A stretch of 64,000 nt of DNA from Formicarius rufipectus (taxonomy: Eukaryota > Chordata > Aves > Passeriformes > Formicariidae): assembly GCA_013399695.1 (NCBI GenBank), contig VXAU01000197.1, positions 778,303 to 842,302 on the forward strand, in the 5' to 3' direction. Position 1 is the stretch's first letter. Each line of letters opens with the position of its first letter. The notes beneath the pieces are model-generated. The model saw only the letters and a program-made list of their open reading frames with translations, was not told where the DNA came from and did not search any database. Below, piece by piece: positions 11,101 to 24,900 of the stretch. The position numbers were made by a program, and so were the translations under genes.

Positions 11101-14100
11101 TTTGCTGGCACAGGAAAGGCCTCTCACACTAACCGTGAGGAGCACAGTCCCACTGCAGGCACTGACTGCTAAGGGCACACGGGGTGCTAAGAAGTCCCTG
11201 ACAAGGACAGAGCCTGTCAGACCATGACCGAAGGGACTACTCAACTAACCTCCATCTAGTAAACATATTACAGGGGCTGGCTGTTTTTATTTTGTATATA
11301 TTAACTGCTGAAATCAAAGCTCTGGAAGGTTAGGATGCTCCAATACTTCACAAACCAAAAGCTGCTGTTCATGGCAACATTCTCATGTTTGCAGGGAGCT
11401 CTTATGCATTTTGCTTTGAAGTGTCACTTACCTTGACTTGCTGATAGCTACCAGCTTCTGAATGCCCTGTGTCTGGATCAGAGACCTTGCATTTTCTGAG
11501 CTGTCAGTAATGATTTCATGGATGGTATTCAACACTGCAACCACTGTATCCTCTTCCAGGTTCTTTGTAGATCTCTGCTGCCTGCTGGGCAAATTTCTTA
11601 CCAGCTCACCCATGGCATAACTCCCTAGATAGGGGGAAGAGATACCATTAGGCAGCCCTAACAATCAATTCAGCTTCCCATACTGAGTGATAAAACTCAA
11701 AAGCATTTGCCATGTCAAGAAAAACTTTATAGTGCATGTGTTTTGAACCTCAAGACTGTAACTTCACAGGGTATTTATCATTCATTATTTCAAGGTGATT
11801 GAGAGTTGACATCCAAGACAAAGTCCTTCATCATGAATGTTAAAAGGTATTGGGGGGGAGCAGTCTTTATTGAGAATTTTACAGGCAGCATCTATTGTAT
11901 TTTCAAAGCCTGAGACAAAAAGAAAGCACCCAGCAGCTGCTGCTAATGCCACATATTCATGCTGACACACGCACATGGCTTACTCACCTCGGCCTGCTAA
12001 CAGGCCTTCTGGGGCAGGGGGTGCAGCCATGCATTTATTACCCTGCCCCCACCAAAGGCAGCAGCATTCCCTCCTGGGGGCAGTCAGCCTTCTCCATGTA
12101 TAGCACTGCAGCAAAAACAGGGAGTCTGGACTTCAGCACTCCCAGGTGTCCCCCTGTACCTTTGCTTGGCAATATCTCTGAACTATTAAGAAGACAACCT
12201 GATGTATAAAGGCAGAATCCCACCTTGCTATTTCCTGGTATCAACTTCCATGATGGCCCCAAACATGTGACCAGTATTTCCTGGCCTAACAAGGAACTGG
12301 TAAACACGAAACTGAAGAATATGAAGTTGCTTGGTGTCCAACTTCTGCAAGTAGTGCCACACAACAGGATGAGAAGGGGAGAAGGAAGCCCAGAATCCAA
12401 AGGTACAGCTTTGGAGCCCACTGCATTTGCCCAGTGGGCCAGACTCCTACTATGTCTCTGTGACCCACAAGTCCTATGTCAGCCAGAGCCAAGGAAGAGA
12501 CAAGAAACCTCTTAATCCACCCAATCCTCTGCACATCTACCCACACTCCTCCTGCAGAAGTCTAGATCTGATTTTACTCCCAAGTTAGAAATTTCCCTCA
12601 AACCACAGCTTGTTTGAGTGGGCTGGAAATACAGTCTGAACTGACAGCCCCCAACTTGGTGGCCATGGGGTAATCCCAGATAGTGTGGATGGAAACTGCA
12701 CACCAAAGGAATTCTCAGCACAAGTGACAGACAACGGGAGGTGTCTCAAGGGTACCCAAGATCTCAGCCCGTTTAGGCAAGTTCAGAAGATACCTATCAG
12801 ATCTTTATTGCGACGATCCATGGAGAGGTTCCTCAGGGCAATGGACACGGCCCTCACAACCTTGTCTGAGTCAGACTGCAGCAGCTCCACCAGCACTGGC
12901 AGCCCCCTCTCCTTCCGCACCGTCGCACGGATGTAAGTGGACCACTGATAGGGACACACAAGGGAAAAGAAACAACACAAAGCATCGTGAGTTCATATCC
13001 CTGCCCTCTCCTTGCCCCTGGCATTTCTTTCAGTGCTGGTAATCCATTTTTTTCCCTGAAAAGACTAGTTAGGTTGTGTGTGTTGATGCATCGCGTTGTC
13101 CTAACCCATCATTCGAGTTCATCAAGCACCAAGGGAGAAGGGATGCAGAAGTTCATCCTACAGCTGAGGAAGCTGCTGGGAAAAGAGACAGAAATAGAAG
13201 GGAGGAGGGTCATTCACCAGATCTGTTCTGTAGCCACCTCAGTGTGAAAACACATCCCCTTGGATTAGGAAAAAAAAAGAGGTCATTTGGAAGAAACAGT
13301 AAAGCGTCTAAAGCATCTGTTATCTTCCTCCCCCTCCAATTTCATGCTTTTATTGTGTTTCATGATTGATTTTAAACTAAGCTGTAGTCAAGACAGCTGT
13401 GAAACACCATCCTGCTGACCCTCAGGCTGCTGATCAGTCCCCCTTTGCCATGTGGTTCTAGAAATGATCAGGTGTCCCTTTGAGAGACCTGCCCGATTAG
13501 TGCTGGGGATGCTTCACAGAGGGTATCAAAGGGCACAGTGGAATGCAGTTTCCTAAACAATCTGACAATCCAACGAGTTAAGTACTTAATTATCTAACAC
13601 CAGGCTTTTCTGAACGGACAAAGCAAAGGATAAGTGGTTTAAGTAGTAAAATTTGCTCCTGGTTAAATTGTCATTAGCTCAGTGACACTTCCAGTAGTAA
13701 ACATCTGTTTAGAAGATGCAAAATGCCTTCAGTGAGCAAACAGGAAAGTCCTTTAGCATTCTCACCTCTCTTTTAAAGAGAAGATGCAAATGCAAAAACT
13801 AACAGTGCGCTTATAATGGGACATTGCTTTGTTCTTCACTTACAGAAAAGAAACAAAAGAGACTGAAGAGAGGACGGCACTCACCATCCAGTTGCCAGCA
13901 CTAAGATTCTGCAAAGCTCCTGCTGCAGCTTCCAGAGTGTTGAAGTTCTGACTTTCGGTGAGGATGGAGAGGTACAGTCGGACCACATCTGGCTGGTACA
14001 GCAATTCAAAGCCTGCAGGTGGGGGAAGAGGAAACAGAAGCAAGAGAAGCAGAAAAGACAATGTATGAATAAACACAAAACATACTTTTGTTTGATCACA

Positions 14101-17100
14101 TTAGAGAACAGGCAAGAGACGGCTGCTACAGCACAGAAAGAAGGGCTTCTGCCACATCCAGGACATTCCACCCACAGTTGTTGAAAATGGTGGAGATGGC
14201 AACTCCTGTAGAGAACATTCATGTGGGCTGAAGGGCCCTTTGCTTGTGTTCAGGCTGACAATTCCTTCTGAAATCTGTGCTATCTCTATCCTGCCTACCA
14301 TGCATGTAATGACAAGGTGACAGGAGACAAGTTTTGTCTGCAACATCTCTAGAATGGGCTGCAAATTCACCTTGAACTCCCGTTTTCAAATCTATCTCAC
14401 TGCCCTCAGAGACAGAAACAGCAAGGCCAAGGAGAATGAGCTAAACCACTGTATCAGCCCCCCCCCGTCCACACACCTAGGGGACAAGAGAGGGAACATG
14501 TCCAAGTTAGTAGAACCCCCAGCGGGGAGGGCCAATTCCTGATTCCAGTTCAAATATTCAGTGAGGAAATCCACTGGCATTGTACCATAGTGGGACAGAT
14601 ACACCTGCTCACTGCATGTCCCAGAGTCACTGTATCAGCTTTGCATTCAAGCACCACAGGAATGAGGAATATTCCCAGCTCTGCCACAGATTTCCTTTTG
14701 TGATGTTGGGTAACTGACAGTAGCATCAATGTCCTTACTTCCTCATCCATAGGATTAGGATTTGTCCATCTATCCACATTAAAAAGAGGGTCTTAGGCAG
14801 GAACTTCATCATTCCAAGTTGCTGCATACTTTGAAGCAATTTTTATCCATCTTTCTCTGCTAAGCACAGTGTGTAGCATGACACACTGGTTATAAGAGGG
14901 CAGAGCATGCCAAGCATCTGGTTGAAGGACTGGTCGCACACATGATCTTGGTTCTGTTCAGAGTATGTGAAGAAAAAACTACACCCCCTAAAGTATTTTG
15001 GTGAGTTCGGAAATGAACAAGCAACTATGATGAAACAGATTCATCTGCAGTCACTGTAGCTGGTTTGGTGGCTTTTCAGGTGTTTGCACTCATAAGGTTC
15101 AGCAGGCATTACCCAGGAAAGCATTTCTAGAAAAACATGACATAAAGGAAAGCATAAAGGTGTGGAGGAACTTGGGCAAAGAGGGACTCTGAAGCTTGAT
15201 TTGAGCAAAAGAATTTTTTTATTTTTATTTGTACACACGAAAGGGATGTTTCCCACCTAATCAGATGCTGTCCTAGAAGTGTAGCGTAATTCAAAGCAAG
15301 TTTTCCACTAGCACGACAGAAAACCTACAAACACAAATCACTTCCTCTCTTCAAAATCACCCATCTCTCATATACATGTTTTTCAGCACATATCACAGAT
15401 TATCATATTTTAGACATCTCAGATCAAACCTACAAGTGAGAAAACTGAGCAATGTTATCCTATCCTGTGCATGCCCTACAATTTTTTTTTTAATTCTTGA
15501 AAGTCTCTGTTGGTACAGGCTTTCTGAAATTAATGCTTTGATTTTAAATCTAACATTACTCCACACTCTTCATACTACTTACTGCTGTGGGGCTATGTGA
15601 GGTAAGACCTCAGAACTCAGTAGTTTACACCTTGTTTAATACTACCCATAAACACAGGCCGTGTTAACCCCCTGGGCATACAGGGGATACTCATCCTGTT
15701 GAGAGTAAGAAAACACACTTAACAAGCCAAGGGTTTCTTTGCTCCATACAAAAAACCTGAAGCATACAGGAGGATCGGTAAGTTCCCATATGCTGACTCC
15801 TGTGCTCAGGCTCTCACACCCACCCCTGCATCCTTCTCCAGTGGCTGGACACTGAACCTGCTCCATGTCTGGGACTGCTTTTAATGCCACCACTTGTGTG
15901 CTGCACATGACACCCTACAGATATGTGCAGGCTGCAACAGATGGCAACCCCCAAAGGCATCCTGCCAATCCATACCACTGACCTTCCTCTTCTCCAATGT
16001 CCTCTCCCTGCATTGAGATCACTGCCCTCTATATTGAATGCTGAGGAAAAACTGTCGTTAGTTAATCCACGAAGCACGAGCAGTTGTACAGCTTTGCTCC
16101 ATTCCTCGAATAGGTCTGTGATTATCTGACTCCAATACAACCTTCATATCACCTTCTTCCCCTGCCACTTCACAAGGTGAATTGGCAATCTAAGAACTCC
16201 TCAAGAAAAAACACTTCTGATAAGCACCCAGTATTCCCTTCCTGAACAGTAATACTTAAAATCTCTTAGGACAGCCTACTGGAATTTTGACACTGTGTTA
16301 TCTTTTAAGGAAGCTTTGCTGAAATGTAAATCAGATCAGCAAAAGAGATGAGAAGGCAGGTTCATTAACAGATAATATTCATACAGAACATTTGCTGCTT
16401 CTGTATCTGAGCTCAGACTTGCCTGTGGTTCAACAAGATGCAATTGTTCAGCCAGTCCTCTGTTTTTAAAGTGCCCACTTACCATTCCAGCACACTTGGA
16501 AACAGCCCCACACATTCACCCTATGCTGTCATTTAAATGCAGTCTGTAATGTGCCCTTTCTGTCAGTCTGTACATTCCTTTTTGGCTGGACACTCTTCCT
16601 TCCTCAACACCTCCCTGTGTGTGAATACTGAGATGCTCCAACCCTCTCGCCTCTGCTCCCCTCCTGCGGCCACAGCTGCATTCCAGTCACACACCTCCTG
16701 CTCTCTGTCATTACCTCTCTCCATGCATGAAAGCCTCTCCTTTTTCCTACTTACTAATGTAAGAGCATCTCAAAAATGTCCTCCCCTTCTCTCCTCAATA
16801 ATGCACAGCATTTGCCCTACCAACTACCAGTGCATTCCTGCTTTGGAGCATAGCTGGTGGGCGATTCCCACCTCACTCCACACATCATCCCCCCTTTCCA
16901 ACCATATTTTTGCCTCTGCTCTACTGGCATCTGTTTGAAACAGTCAGCAAGTGCTATGCCCCATACAAGGAACTCTGTCCTCCCTCCTGTCTCCCCTGCT
17001 CCCCTCACTGCAACATCCCCCAGCACTGTAGCACTTCTGTCAGCCTGGGTATGCCAGAGAAAGGCAGCAGGATTTGCTAAATCCAAGCATTAAGAATGCC

Positions 17101-18943
17101 CCTCATGGATCCTGCTCATTAGCAGGGATGAGAACCCAACAGCGAGCACGCTACTGCTGCACTGGAGGGTTTTCCCTCATTGACAGCAACCTGACACTTC
17201 TCATAAGCATTATAGTGACTTAAAGAGAAACAAACAAGTTTTATATTTTCTCCATCTGCCTCCTGTCCTAATGAATCCAGCTCTGCTATTTATAGGATGC
17301 AATTTGTCTGAATTATTATAAATTTCCTTCCAGTGTTGCGTGGAGGCCTCAAACATTTTTCCATGAAGCACTTCCAAGCATGTTCCTGGAAGCACAGCTG
17401 GTCTCACCTCCATTAAGCACCTGCTTCTCTTCAAAACTGATTTCCTTAATTTCAAGATCATCTTAATTATTTTTTCAGGTAATGCTACTTTTATGCAATA
17501 TACAGCTAACTGCTTATATTCTTTTTTTTTTAAATGGAAATGAGGAAAGAGGGTCATTAGTGAGAGATAATACATCAAACGAGAACAACAACCACTATTT
17601 TTCTCGGTCTTTAAAAGGCTATTTTAATTATAGCCCAGATTCAGCACTGCCCTTAAAAAGATAATTTTCCTAGAATAAACGAAACTTTCCCATCAGTCAT
17701 ATTTTTGTGCTGAGTTGCACTGTTTCCTCCTGGAAAAGCGGAGAGATAAGTCATCTATTGCTTTGTTTCACTGCAGAAAGCAAAGTAAACAAGTTCCTTT
17801 TGCCTTTCAGAGCCCCAGAGGAATGGCTGGAACACACTGTGAGCGTCGGGCACCTTCCCGCAGCCAACAGCACGGGCGTGTCCCACGGAACATCTTCCAC
17901 GGCACATTCCCCTCCACAGCCTAGTCTTTCTGAGAAAAAGGAACTTGAGCTTCTTTGCAGCAGAGTTGCTCAAAATTGGCAAAGGGATTAGTTCTGAGAA
18001 AAATTCACACTACCAGGAGGTGGCATGTGGATTATCCTTTATTTGCCCACAGAGCAGTGACAGCACAGACAGCAATTTCAATCCTGAATGAAAAACACCT
18101 GAGGAATTAGCTGGGGCTGATTAGCCATCTCCATCCCTTCAACCCCCAGTCCCTGTGCTGAGAATGATGCAGCAGTTCCTGGATTATCTTCTCCACAAAA
18201 CTACTTCATCTTGGCAATGCTGATCCTGTGCCTGTACTTAGCTATGTTCTGCCAATAACATCAGATACTGCACCGGGTGCCTATCTCTGATACACCTGCT
18301 TTATCCCGAATTCAGACAACTCTCTTTGGAGCAAGGCTGCCAAATCTATTCCCCTTCACCACCCATTTCATTTAGGATTTATTCCTCCCCTACAGGCATG
18401 GGAAATTATACGGTCAGATTAGAGATCTACCGCTGCAGGACAAATCAGCTGCTTTGTTTTCTATCCATACAAAAACTTGAGGTTGCTGTTTAAAACAACT
18501 GGCAAATTTCACAGAAAGATGGAAGGATGCTGGCAACACTGCAGGAAGAAAACCTCTAAACCTGGGTAAAAAAGTAAAAATCACGAAAGTGACCTGATAG
18601 CTACTCATCCTTGAGAGTCCATAGGCAGGTGCACAGTGGTGTTCTGACTCCCACTTAACTGCACTTTGGCTCCCAACACAGAGAGGGTGCAGCAGCACCT
18701 GGACACCTCTTGGGCTGACACTGCAGCAGGAGATGCCCTCCATGCCCGCAGCCCCGACGGGGTGGCAGCGCTGGAAGCTCAGCCTGCTGTGCTGGGCAGC
18801 TCCAGCCGCTGTGGCAGCCACCGGCAGATGGAGCGAGAGGAGCCCGCAGCACACCTTCCCTGCAAGGTCGCTGCTAACAGGCTTTGCAGAGTGACAGAGC
18901 AGCTCCCTCAGCAACCGGGAAGCTGTGAGCCAAAAGTAAAAAC

Positions 18944-18988
<45 letters not shown>

Positions 18989-21900
18989 TGAAGAAAAAGT
19001 AAAGAATCCTGTCAGTAAAAGAAATGAACAATTAGCTCCTGCACGACAGGGACGTTCCGCAGTCCCTGGACTCCTGCCCTCTGCCGACAGCCAGCTGGTA
19101 CCGTCACCACAGCCCCTGCAGTTCACGGCTTGAAACTTGTAAACCAGGGCTCAGAATTATTTGCTACAGAAATGTTTTCAGAACATGTAAGCAGCAAAAC
19201 AGTCCAGCAGTTCAATCCTTCCCTTCCATGAATGCCTCACCCTGCAGTGTAGTTTTACAGCAGACCTCATGAAAAGCCTGATAAGAAGGCTGGGGCAGCT
19301 GGTTACTTTTACAAAACCAGTAACCAGATCCCTAAAAAACCCGACTCATCAGCTCCACTCCATCTCTATGCGGTGCTTCAGCACCCGGTGCACAAAGCAG
19401 CTTGAATGTCAACATAAACTTGCAAGGTTCTTCTAACTGAAAGGCTTAGCAGTGGTGAGAATGCAGCCAGCTCCAAACCCTTGGCACAGCTACTGGAGAA
19501 TGCAGCTCCATGCAGAACACTGAGTGTCACACAGTTGAGGCACAGCAAACTCTACAATGAATGAAGACAAAATAATAGGTGGAAAGTTCTGAACAGCCTC
19601 CGTGGCGTTCACTTTAAGGTACAGTACAAGTCAGGACAGGTACTGAGTTTACTGCAGAGATTCAATCACAAATGCAGCATCCACCACTGAGCAGGAGCTC
19701 TGAAAACAGACAGATCAGCCTTTGAATAGTACTGAAAAGAACCACCAGAATAATACGGGACACATGAGACTCAAATCAGGCTTGAGGGAATGCTTAAGAG
19801 TTTTTCTATTTAGAAAATGAACACCACAGTCTGTGACCTTTCCAACTAACCTACTAAGTCACACAAAAGCTCTAAAATGATGTAAACTCTTCCCAGCTTA
19901 CCACATACTCTCACAATGAAAGCAACAATTGCCAGTTAAAAAGGGAAGCAAGCAAACCCCCACCCCAAAGGATGTAACAGGAATGTTACCAGCACTACCA
20001 AGTACAGAGGTATGCAAAAAAACAACACAGGGAGCCAGACTGACCGCAGGGAACACAGAAAGGCAGAAAGGCAGGGAATGGGAGGGCAAGGCAGTGCAGG
20101 AGGAGTTAAGGATGCCTGGGAAAGCAAACTGTCTTTTGCTATTTCTATTCTTCTTTACATTTCCCAAGCTCCACAAGCTGTCATCAAAGTACCTTCTCTA
20201 ACAGAGCACGCTTTATAAAAGGTTGGTTATATTCCACTTCATATCCAAAGAATATGCAATTCAACAAAGAGGTGGCTCAATTAAACACAACTCATTTTGA
20301 CCTTGTGTGCGTCCCAGCACTCCTGTCTTCTGTGAGCACACATTTTAAAGCTAATACAGTTTTCCCTTTCTAAAGGACCCGCAAGCAGCGTTTCTCCCAA
20401 CAGCGTCTGACAAGGCTGCCCAATACAAAGCCTTTTTTCAAGCGTGTGCAGTTACGTCTCTTGGCAACTGGAGATGCTCTGCTAACAGCCTTCTCTCCTC
20501 ACTAATCAGTAGCAAAGGCTCTGGAGGACCAACACTTAATAAGGATCTGAAAGTTGCTGCAGATAACTGGGGCACTACCCAAGCCGGCAGTTCTCCCGGG
20601 GAATGTGCTGTCCCGCAAGGCTGGTCCTGGAGGGCAGGGAATCCCCGGCAGCGATGGGAGAGCAGCTGAAGATCTGCACCCACAGGGACAGAAGGCGCGG
20701 GGGTGAACTGCAGCACCTTTAAGCATTTGTAGGTCACCTCTGGCAATGTTTTCTGTTTGGGTTTTTTTGAGAAACACCATTGTTACAAGCAACAATGCTT
20801 TGGATCCGAGTTACCATTAAGCCCTTTGGCTGAATGATTAAAATGGGGAGTGCATGTAAATAGCTTCCTTTACCCCGGTCCCTGAAGACTTGCATCTGAC
20901 CTTGGAGACTCTCAGTACAGTACATGGAATGTTAACACTTGCCTTCTCGCCAGCCTCTCTAATCCAAAGTTGTTTTTATTAACTTCACAGTGGTAACTGA
21001 ATGCATTTTCAAAGAAACAGGACAATCATGTTATCCCAAAAGCATGTTTTGAAGTATAATTTGTATCTAAAAATCAAACATTAGGTAACAATCTCTCCCT
21101 CTCTTCTCATGCCCACAGAAACACACACGGGAGTCCCTGCTTTGTGAGCTCCATATCCAACACGATCCCTTTGGAAGCACAGGTTCCCGTTCTCCCATCA
21201 CCAGCTTGCCATGGTGTTTGCAAGCTCCCAGAAGGCAGCCCAGGCCCTGCAGCACCACTGCAACATCTCAAAGCGGGGCTTGGTTCAGACTCCTGGCTCA
21301 CATGGGTAAGTGAAAACTAACTTACATCAGAGCCCTGCCAGCTCTGCAGGGTTTCACAGTGTGGCACTGCCACCCATGCAGGCCTTTGGTGCTCCTGAGA
21401 TTCTAAGCTGGGAGTGAACATCTTTCCTGGAGAAAAACTGTGTCTAGGGTAGTCTTTCTGACTGGTTGTCCCTTACTCATCTCAATCACTACAGTGTTTT
21501 GAGACAAAAGACTGATTAGGTTTATCAGGCTGGTGATCTCACCGACAGCAGATCAATAAGCCAGGAGAGCAGCAAAGCTCCTCGATGTGGGCAACCTTGC
21601 CTGCTCCCTCCAGGGAAGCCCTTCCTGAAAGCTTTCTGGTTGGGCTCACACCTCTGACAGCTGCTACCAAAAGGAGCTGGGCACAGTGATGATGTGCATT
21701 GCACTGGGGACTTCTTAAACAGACAGCAAGCTGGCCCATGCATACAAGATCAATATCAAGCGTGTCATTGATCATGTTATGTTTCCCTGGGAGGAAAAAC
21801 CTGAATTTCCAGATGCTGCCTGCTACATCACAGGAATATTAGAACAACAGTGACAAGGTCAAATGTCCATTCTTATTCTTTTAGATCTCAGTGCTGCTGC

Positions 21901-24900
21901 TGCTCCTATTGGCCATGGGTGCTTCTGAGAAGTCTGTTCCTGTCTCTGCGAGGGTCCAGAATTACGTGACTGACTGGTTTTCTTTCTCCTGTCTGAGAGG
22001 ACCCAGATGGCAGTGCTTGGTGACCGCTCCCATGCCCTGAGGGGTGTCTCCTTGTGCGTGTCAGAGAACAGCTCTATTTTGTCACTCCTCCTTTTCAGCC
22101 ACAGAGAGCAACTGCAAGGACTGAACAATCCACAGCAGAAACAAGAGCACTGCCCAGCTGGCTCGTTTGGCTCCTCCACTTCGGCCAGTGACACCAGTCG
22201 AAAATGCAGAGGCTCTGAAGGTGTCAACTTGCTGTTTCAGAGCTGCAAGCACAAGCCAAGAACACGTGGGGATGCCACAACAATCCAAACTCACAGCACT
22301 GTCAGACATCACTTCCCAGTTACCACTCTGGAAAGACACAGGAAGCAGCTGACACTACAGAAAGCCTCATCTGGTACAAGCAGGTGGCAACTGGACCTTT
22401 CTTCCTAACGGGGAAAGGTTTTAAGTGGAGGAATCTTTAGGTTGGAACATGTTTCTTCTCTGCCTTGGTAGGGATTGAATCCACTGCTTTTTGGGGCATA
22501 TTTCAAATCTTTTCCATTTAGCGAAGCTTTCCCAAAGGAACAGAGAAAATAGAATGATGGCTGGCAAAGCTAACGAGGATTGGGAACTTGAGGAAAATTA
22601 TTACTTTTCATACTATAGAAACAAATGTGTTTGTACAACTGTGCACTCAGGTATTCATGCCAGAACACATGTGTTTTCAGGGACTTTTCTTTAAACTGAG
22701 AAAACCAAAAGCAGGCAAAGAAGTTTTCCTTACAAACCCCACCTAAAGCTCCATAAAGCACAGCACTGCTTTCTATCACAACTCCCACCTGATGCAGCTG
22801 AAGATACCTGAGATCTGAGGCAAACTCTTCTCCCTGCCATGACTAGAGCAGATGCCTAGTGTGTAAAATGTGTTTTCAAGGAAGAGATACCAAGAGATTC
22901 CCTGAAGGAAAACCCATAAAAAAGTTACACTACAGCTCTGTCCAGTAATAAAATACAATGTGCTGCTGTTAGCATCTTATCAATAAGTCCAAGAGCCTCA
23001 TAACACAAAAATGTCTCAGAACTACAGTCATCACTGAAAATCAACAGCACTGTCAAGGGACTCCTTCCTCTAACTTGTGGCTGCCTGAACCTACCATTTT
23101 CTTTCCTCTGGTCTTTTGTGTGTGTTTAACCAAGGATCATGTGTTCCAAACTGCCCTTTTTTGGCCTCCACCCCCTGTAAAACTCAGCTTTGCAGTTCCA
23201 GATGCCAATCATCTGCTCTGATTCCAGAAAACTAATGAGCTTTTAGCTTCCTCCCAGCTCAGTAGCAGAAACCTGTCTGCAGAGAAAAGCTCACTGCAAA
23301 AGGAATCATGCATTAGTCCTTGGCACCAGAGGCCACTTAAATATATTTATTTTATTTAAATGTTCTGACATTATTCAGAACTGTTTAGATATTATACAGC
23401 TTTATAAAATTTGTCATAAAATGCCTGTAAATAGGGAAGCACAGCAAAAGGAAGAAACACTAGAGCAGACAGCTGTGTGGCATAATAAAAAATTCTACAT
23501 GGTAATATTTATTTAGATGAAATATCCACACACCTTCAGAATTACGCAAGAAAGGTGGAATAAGCACAGAAAACACTTTCTTACCTCTTCAGACCTCCTA
23601 AGTACCTTCTTTCCTGTCTCCAAGGGATTGTATGAAACACACTGGATCGAGAGGCTGGGTATGGCCCCCTGGGCTCGGGGCGTGCCTGCAGCAGTGCCCA
23701 GTGCTTTGCCACACTCCCCCAGCCCTCCAGGAATGCTGCTTCTGTCCCCCAGGCCTGTGGTGTGGCAGCGCCCCCAGCATCTCCCGTGCTCAGCCCTTCT
23801 CTGCTGGCACACCCTGGGGTGCTGGCAATAAAACCAGCCAGGCAAACCCAAATCCTCCCTCGGGAATGCACAGGACAGGACTGCTTTGTCAGCTGGGGGA
23901 CTATGGGGGCTCCCACTGACAACACTTCCAAAGACTGTGCCATGGCTGGAGAGGGGTGGGGTGGGTGAGCAGTGGGTGCTTTCGGAGCTGCCACGGACAA
24001 GGACCCACAGGCAGCAGCTCCACTCGGGCTGCCTCCTGTCAAGGTCCCCCCCTCACAGCCTGTCTCAGTTTTACCTTCAGTGCCAAGGGAGAAACAACTT
24101 CCAGAAAAACCCCAGTGTTTCAGAGCTCACACACAGTGAACTCAGCTTCGAAGCCAATTTGAAAGCTTCTCTCTGGGTTCCTCATGCTTCACTGAGCCTT
24201 CTTATACTTCCACTTCCCATCATGATTTTTATATAAAGCCTCATAAATGGTCAAAAGCCATTACACAGGTATTTGGTTATTCATATAAATTCAGCTGCTT
24301 GTTAGAGGCCTGTCTGCTTAAGGCAGTGAAGGGCTGCAGAACTCCACAGTTTGAATTCCTCAAATAAGGAGGAAGAATAAATCTGTCTATTCTCCAGTGG
24401 ATCTACCCTCACAGAAACATCAAATATCTCAAAATACATCCCAGTAAGAAGGAAACATCTGGATATAAACAACTCATCTTTTTTTGGGGAAAGCTTATCA
24501 GAACCCAAGCTGAGCAGAAGCCAGCAGGTCCAATCTTAGCCTGCAAAAATGAAAGGTCAGTGGTTCCTAATCACCAGGACTGGGACTGAAGCCTGTTTGC
24601 TTCTTTACATGTAAAGTCCTGCAATCTTGCCTTTATAAGCATTTTATAAGCAACTGCCATATGGAAGGACTTTCTCATGTTAATAAATAATTTATTATAT
24701 GCCAATCCAAATACTCCCTCCTGTTTGTGTCCTGAAATTACTAATTAGTTCCTGCTCCAGCTTCCAAACTCCGAAGTGTGTTCAGTTCCTCTCTCCACTT
24801 CATGAAAGCTGCCTCATGCACCCAAAGGCAGCCCAGTGCCTCTAATCTGTCTCAATTACAGTCACTGTGCTGCTGTCAGGCAAGTATCTCCCAAGCATCC

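Noticed and set aside
18666..19133. 155-codon + strand open frame with a poly-lysine run
   Set aside because: The lysine run is only the A40 tract translated; the rest is unrecognised.
23513..24236. Cluster of overlapping open frames on both strands
   Set aside because: A GC-rich, stop-poor intron segment with open frames in several frames at once; no protein similarity recognised.
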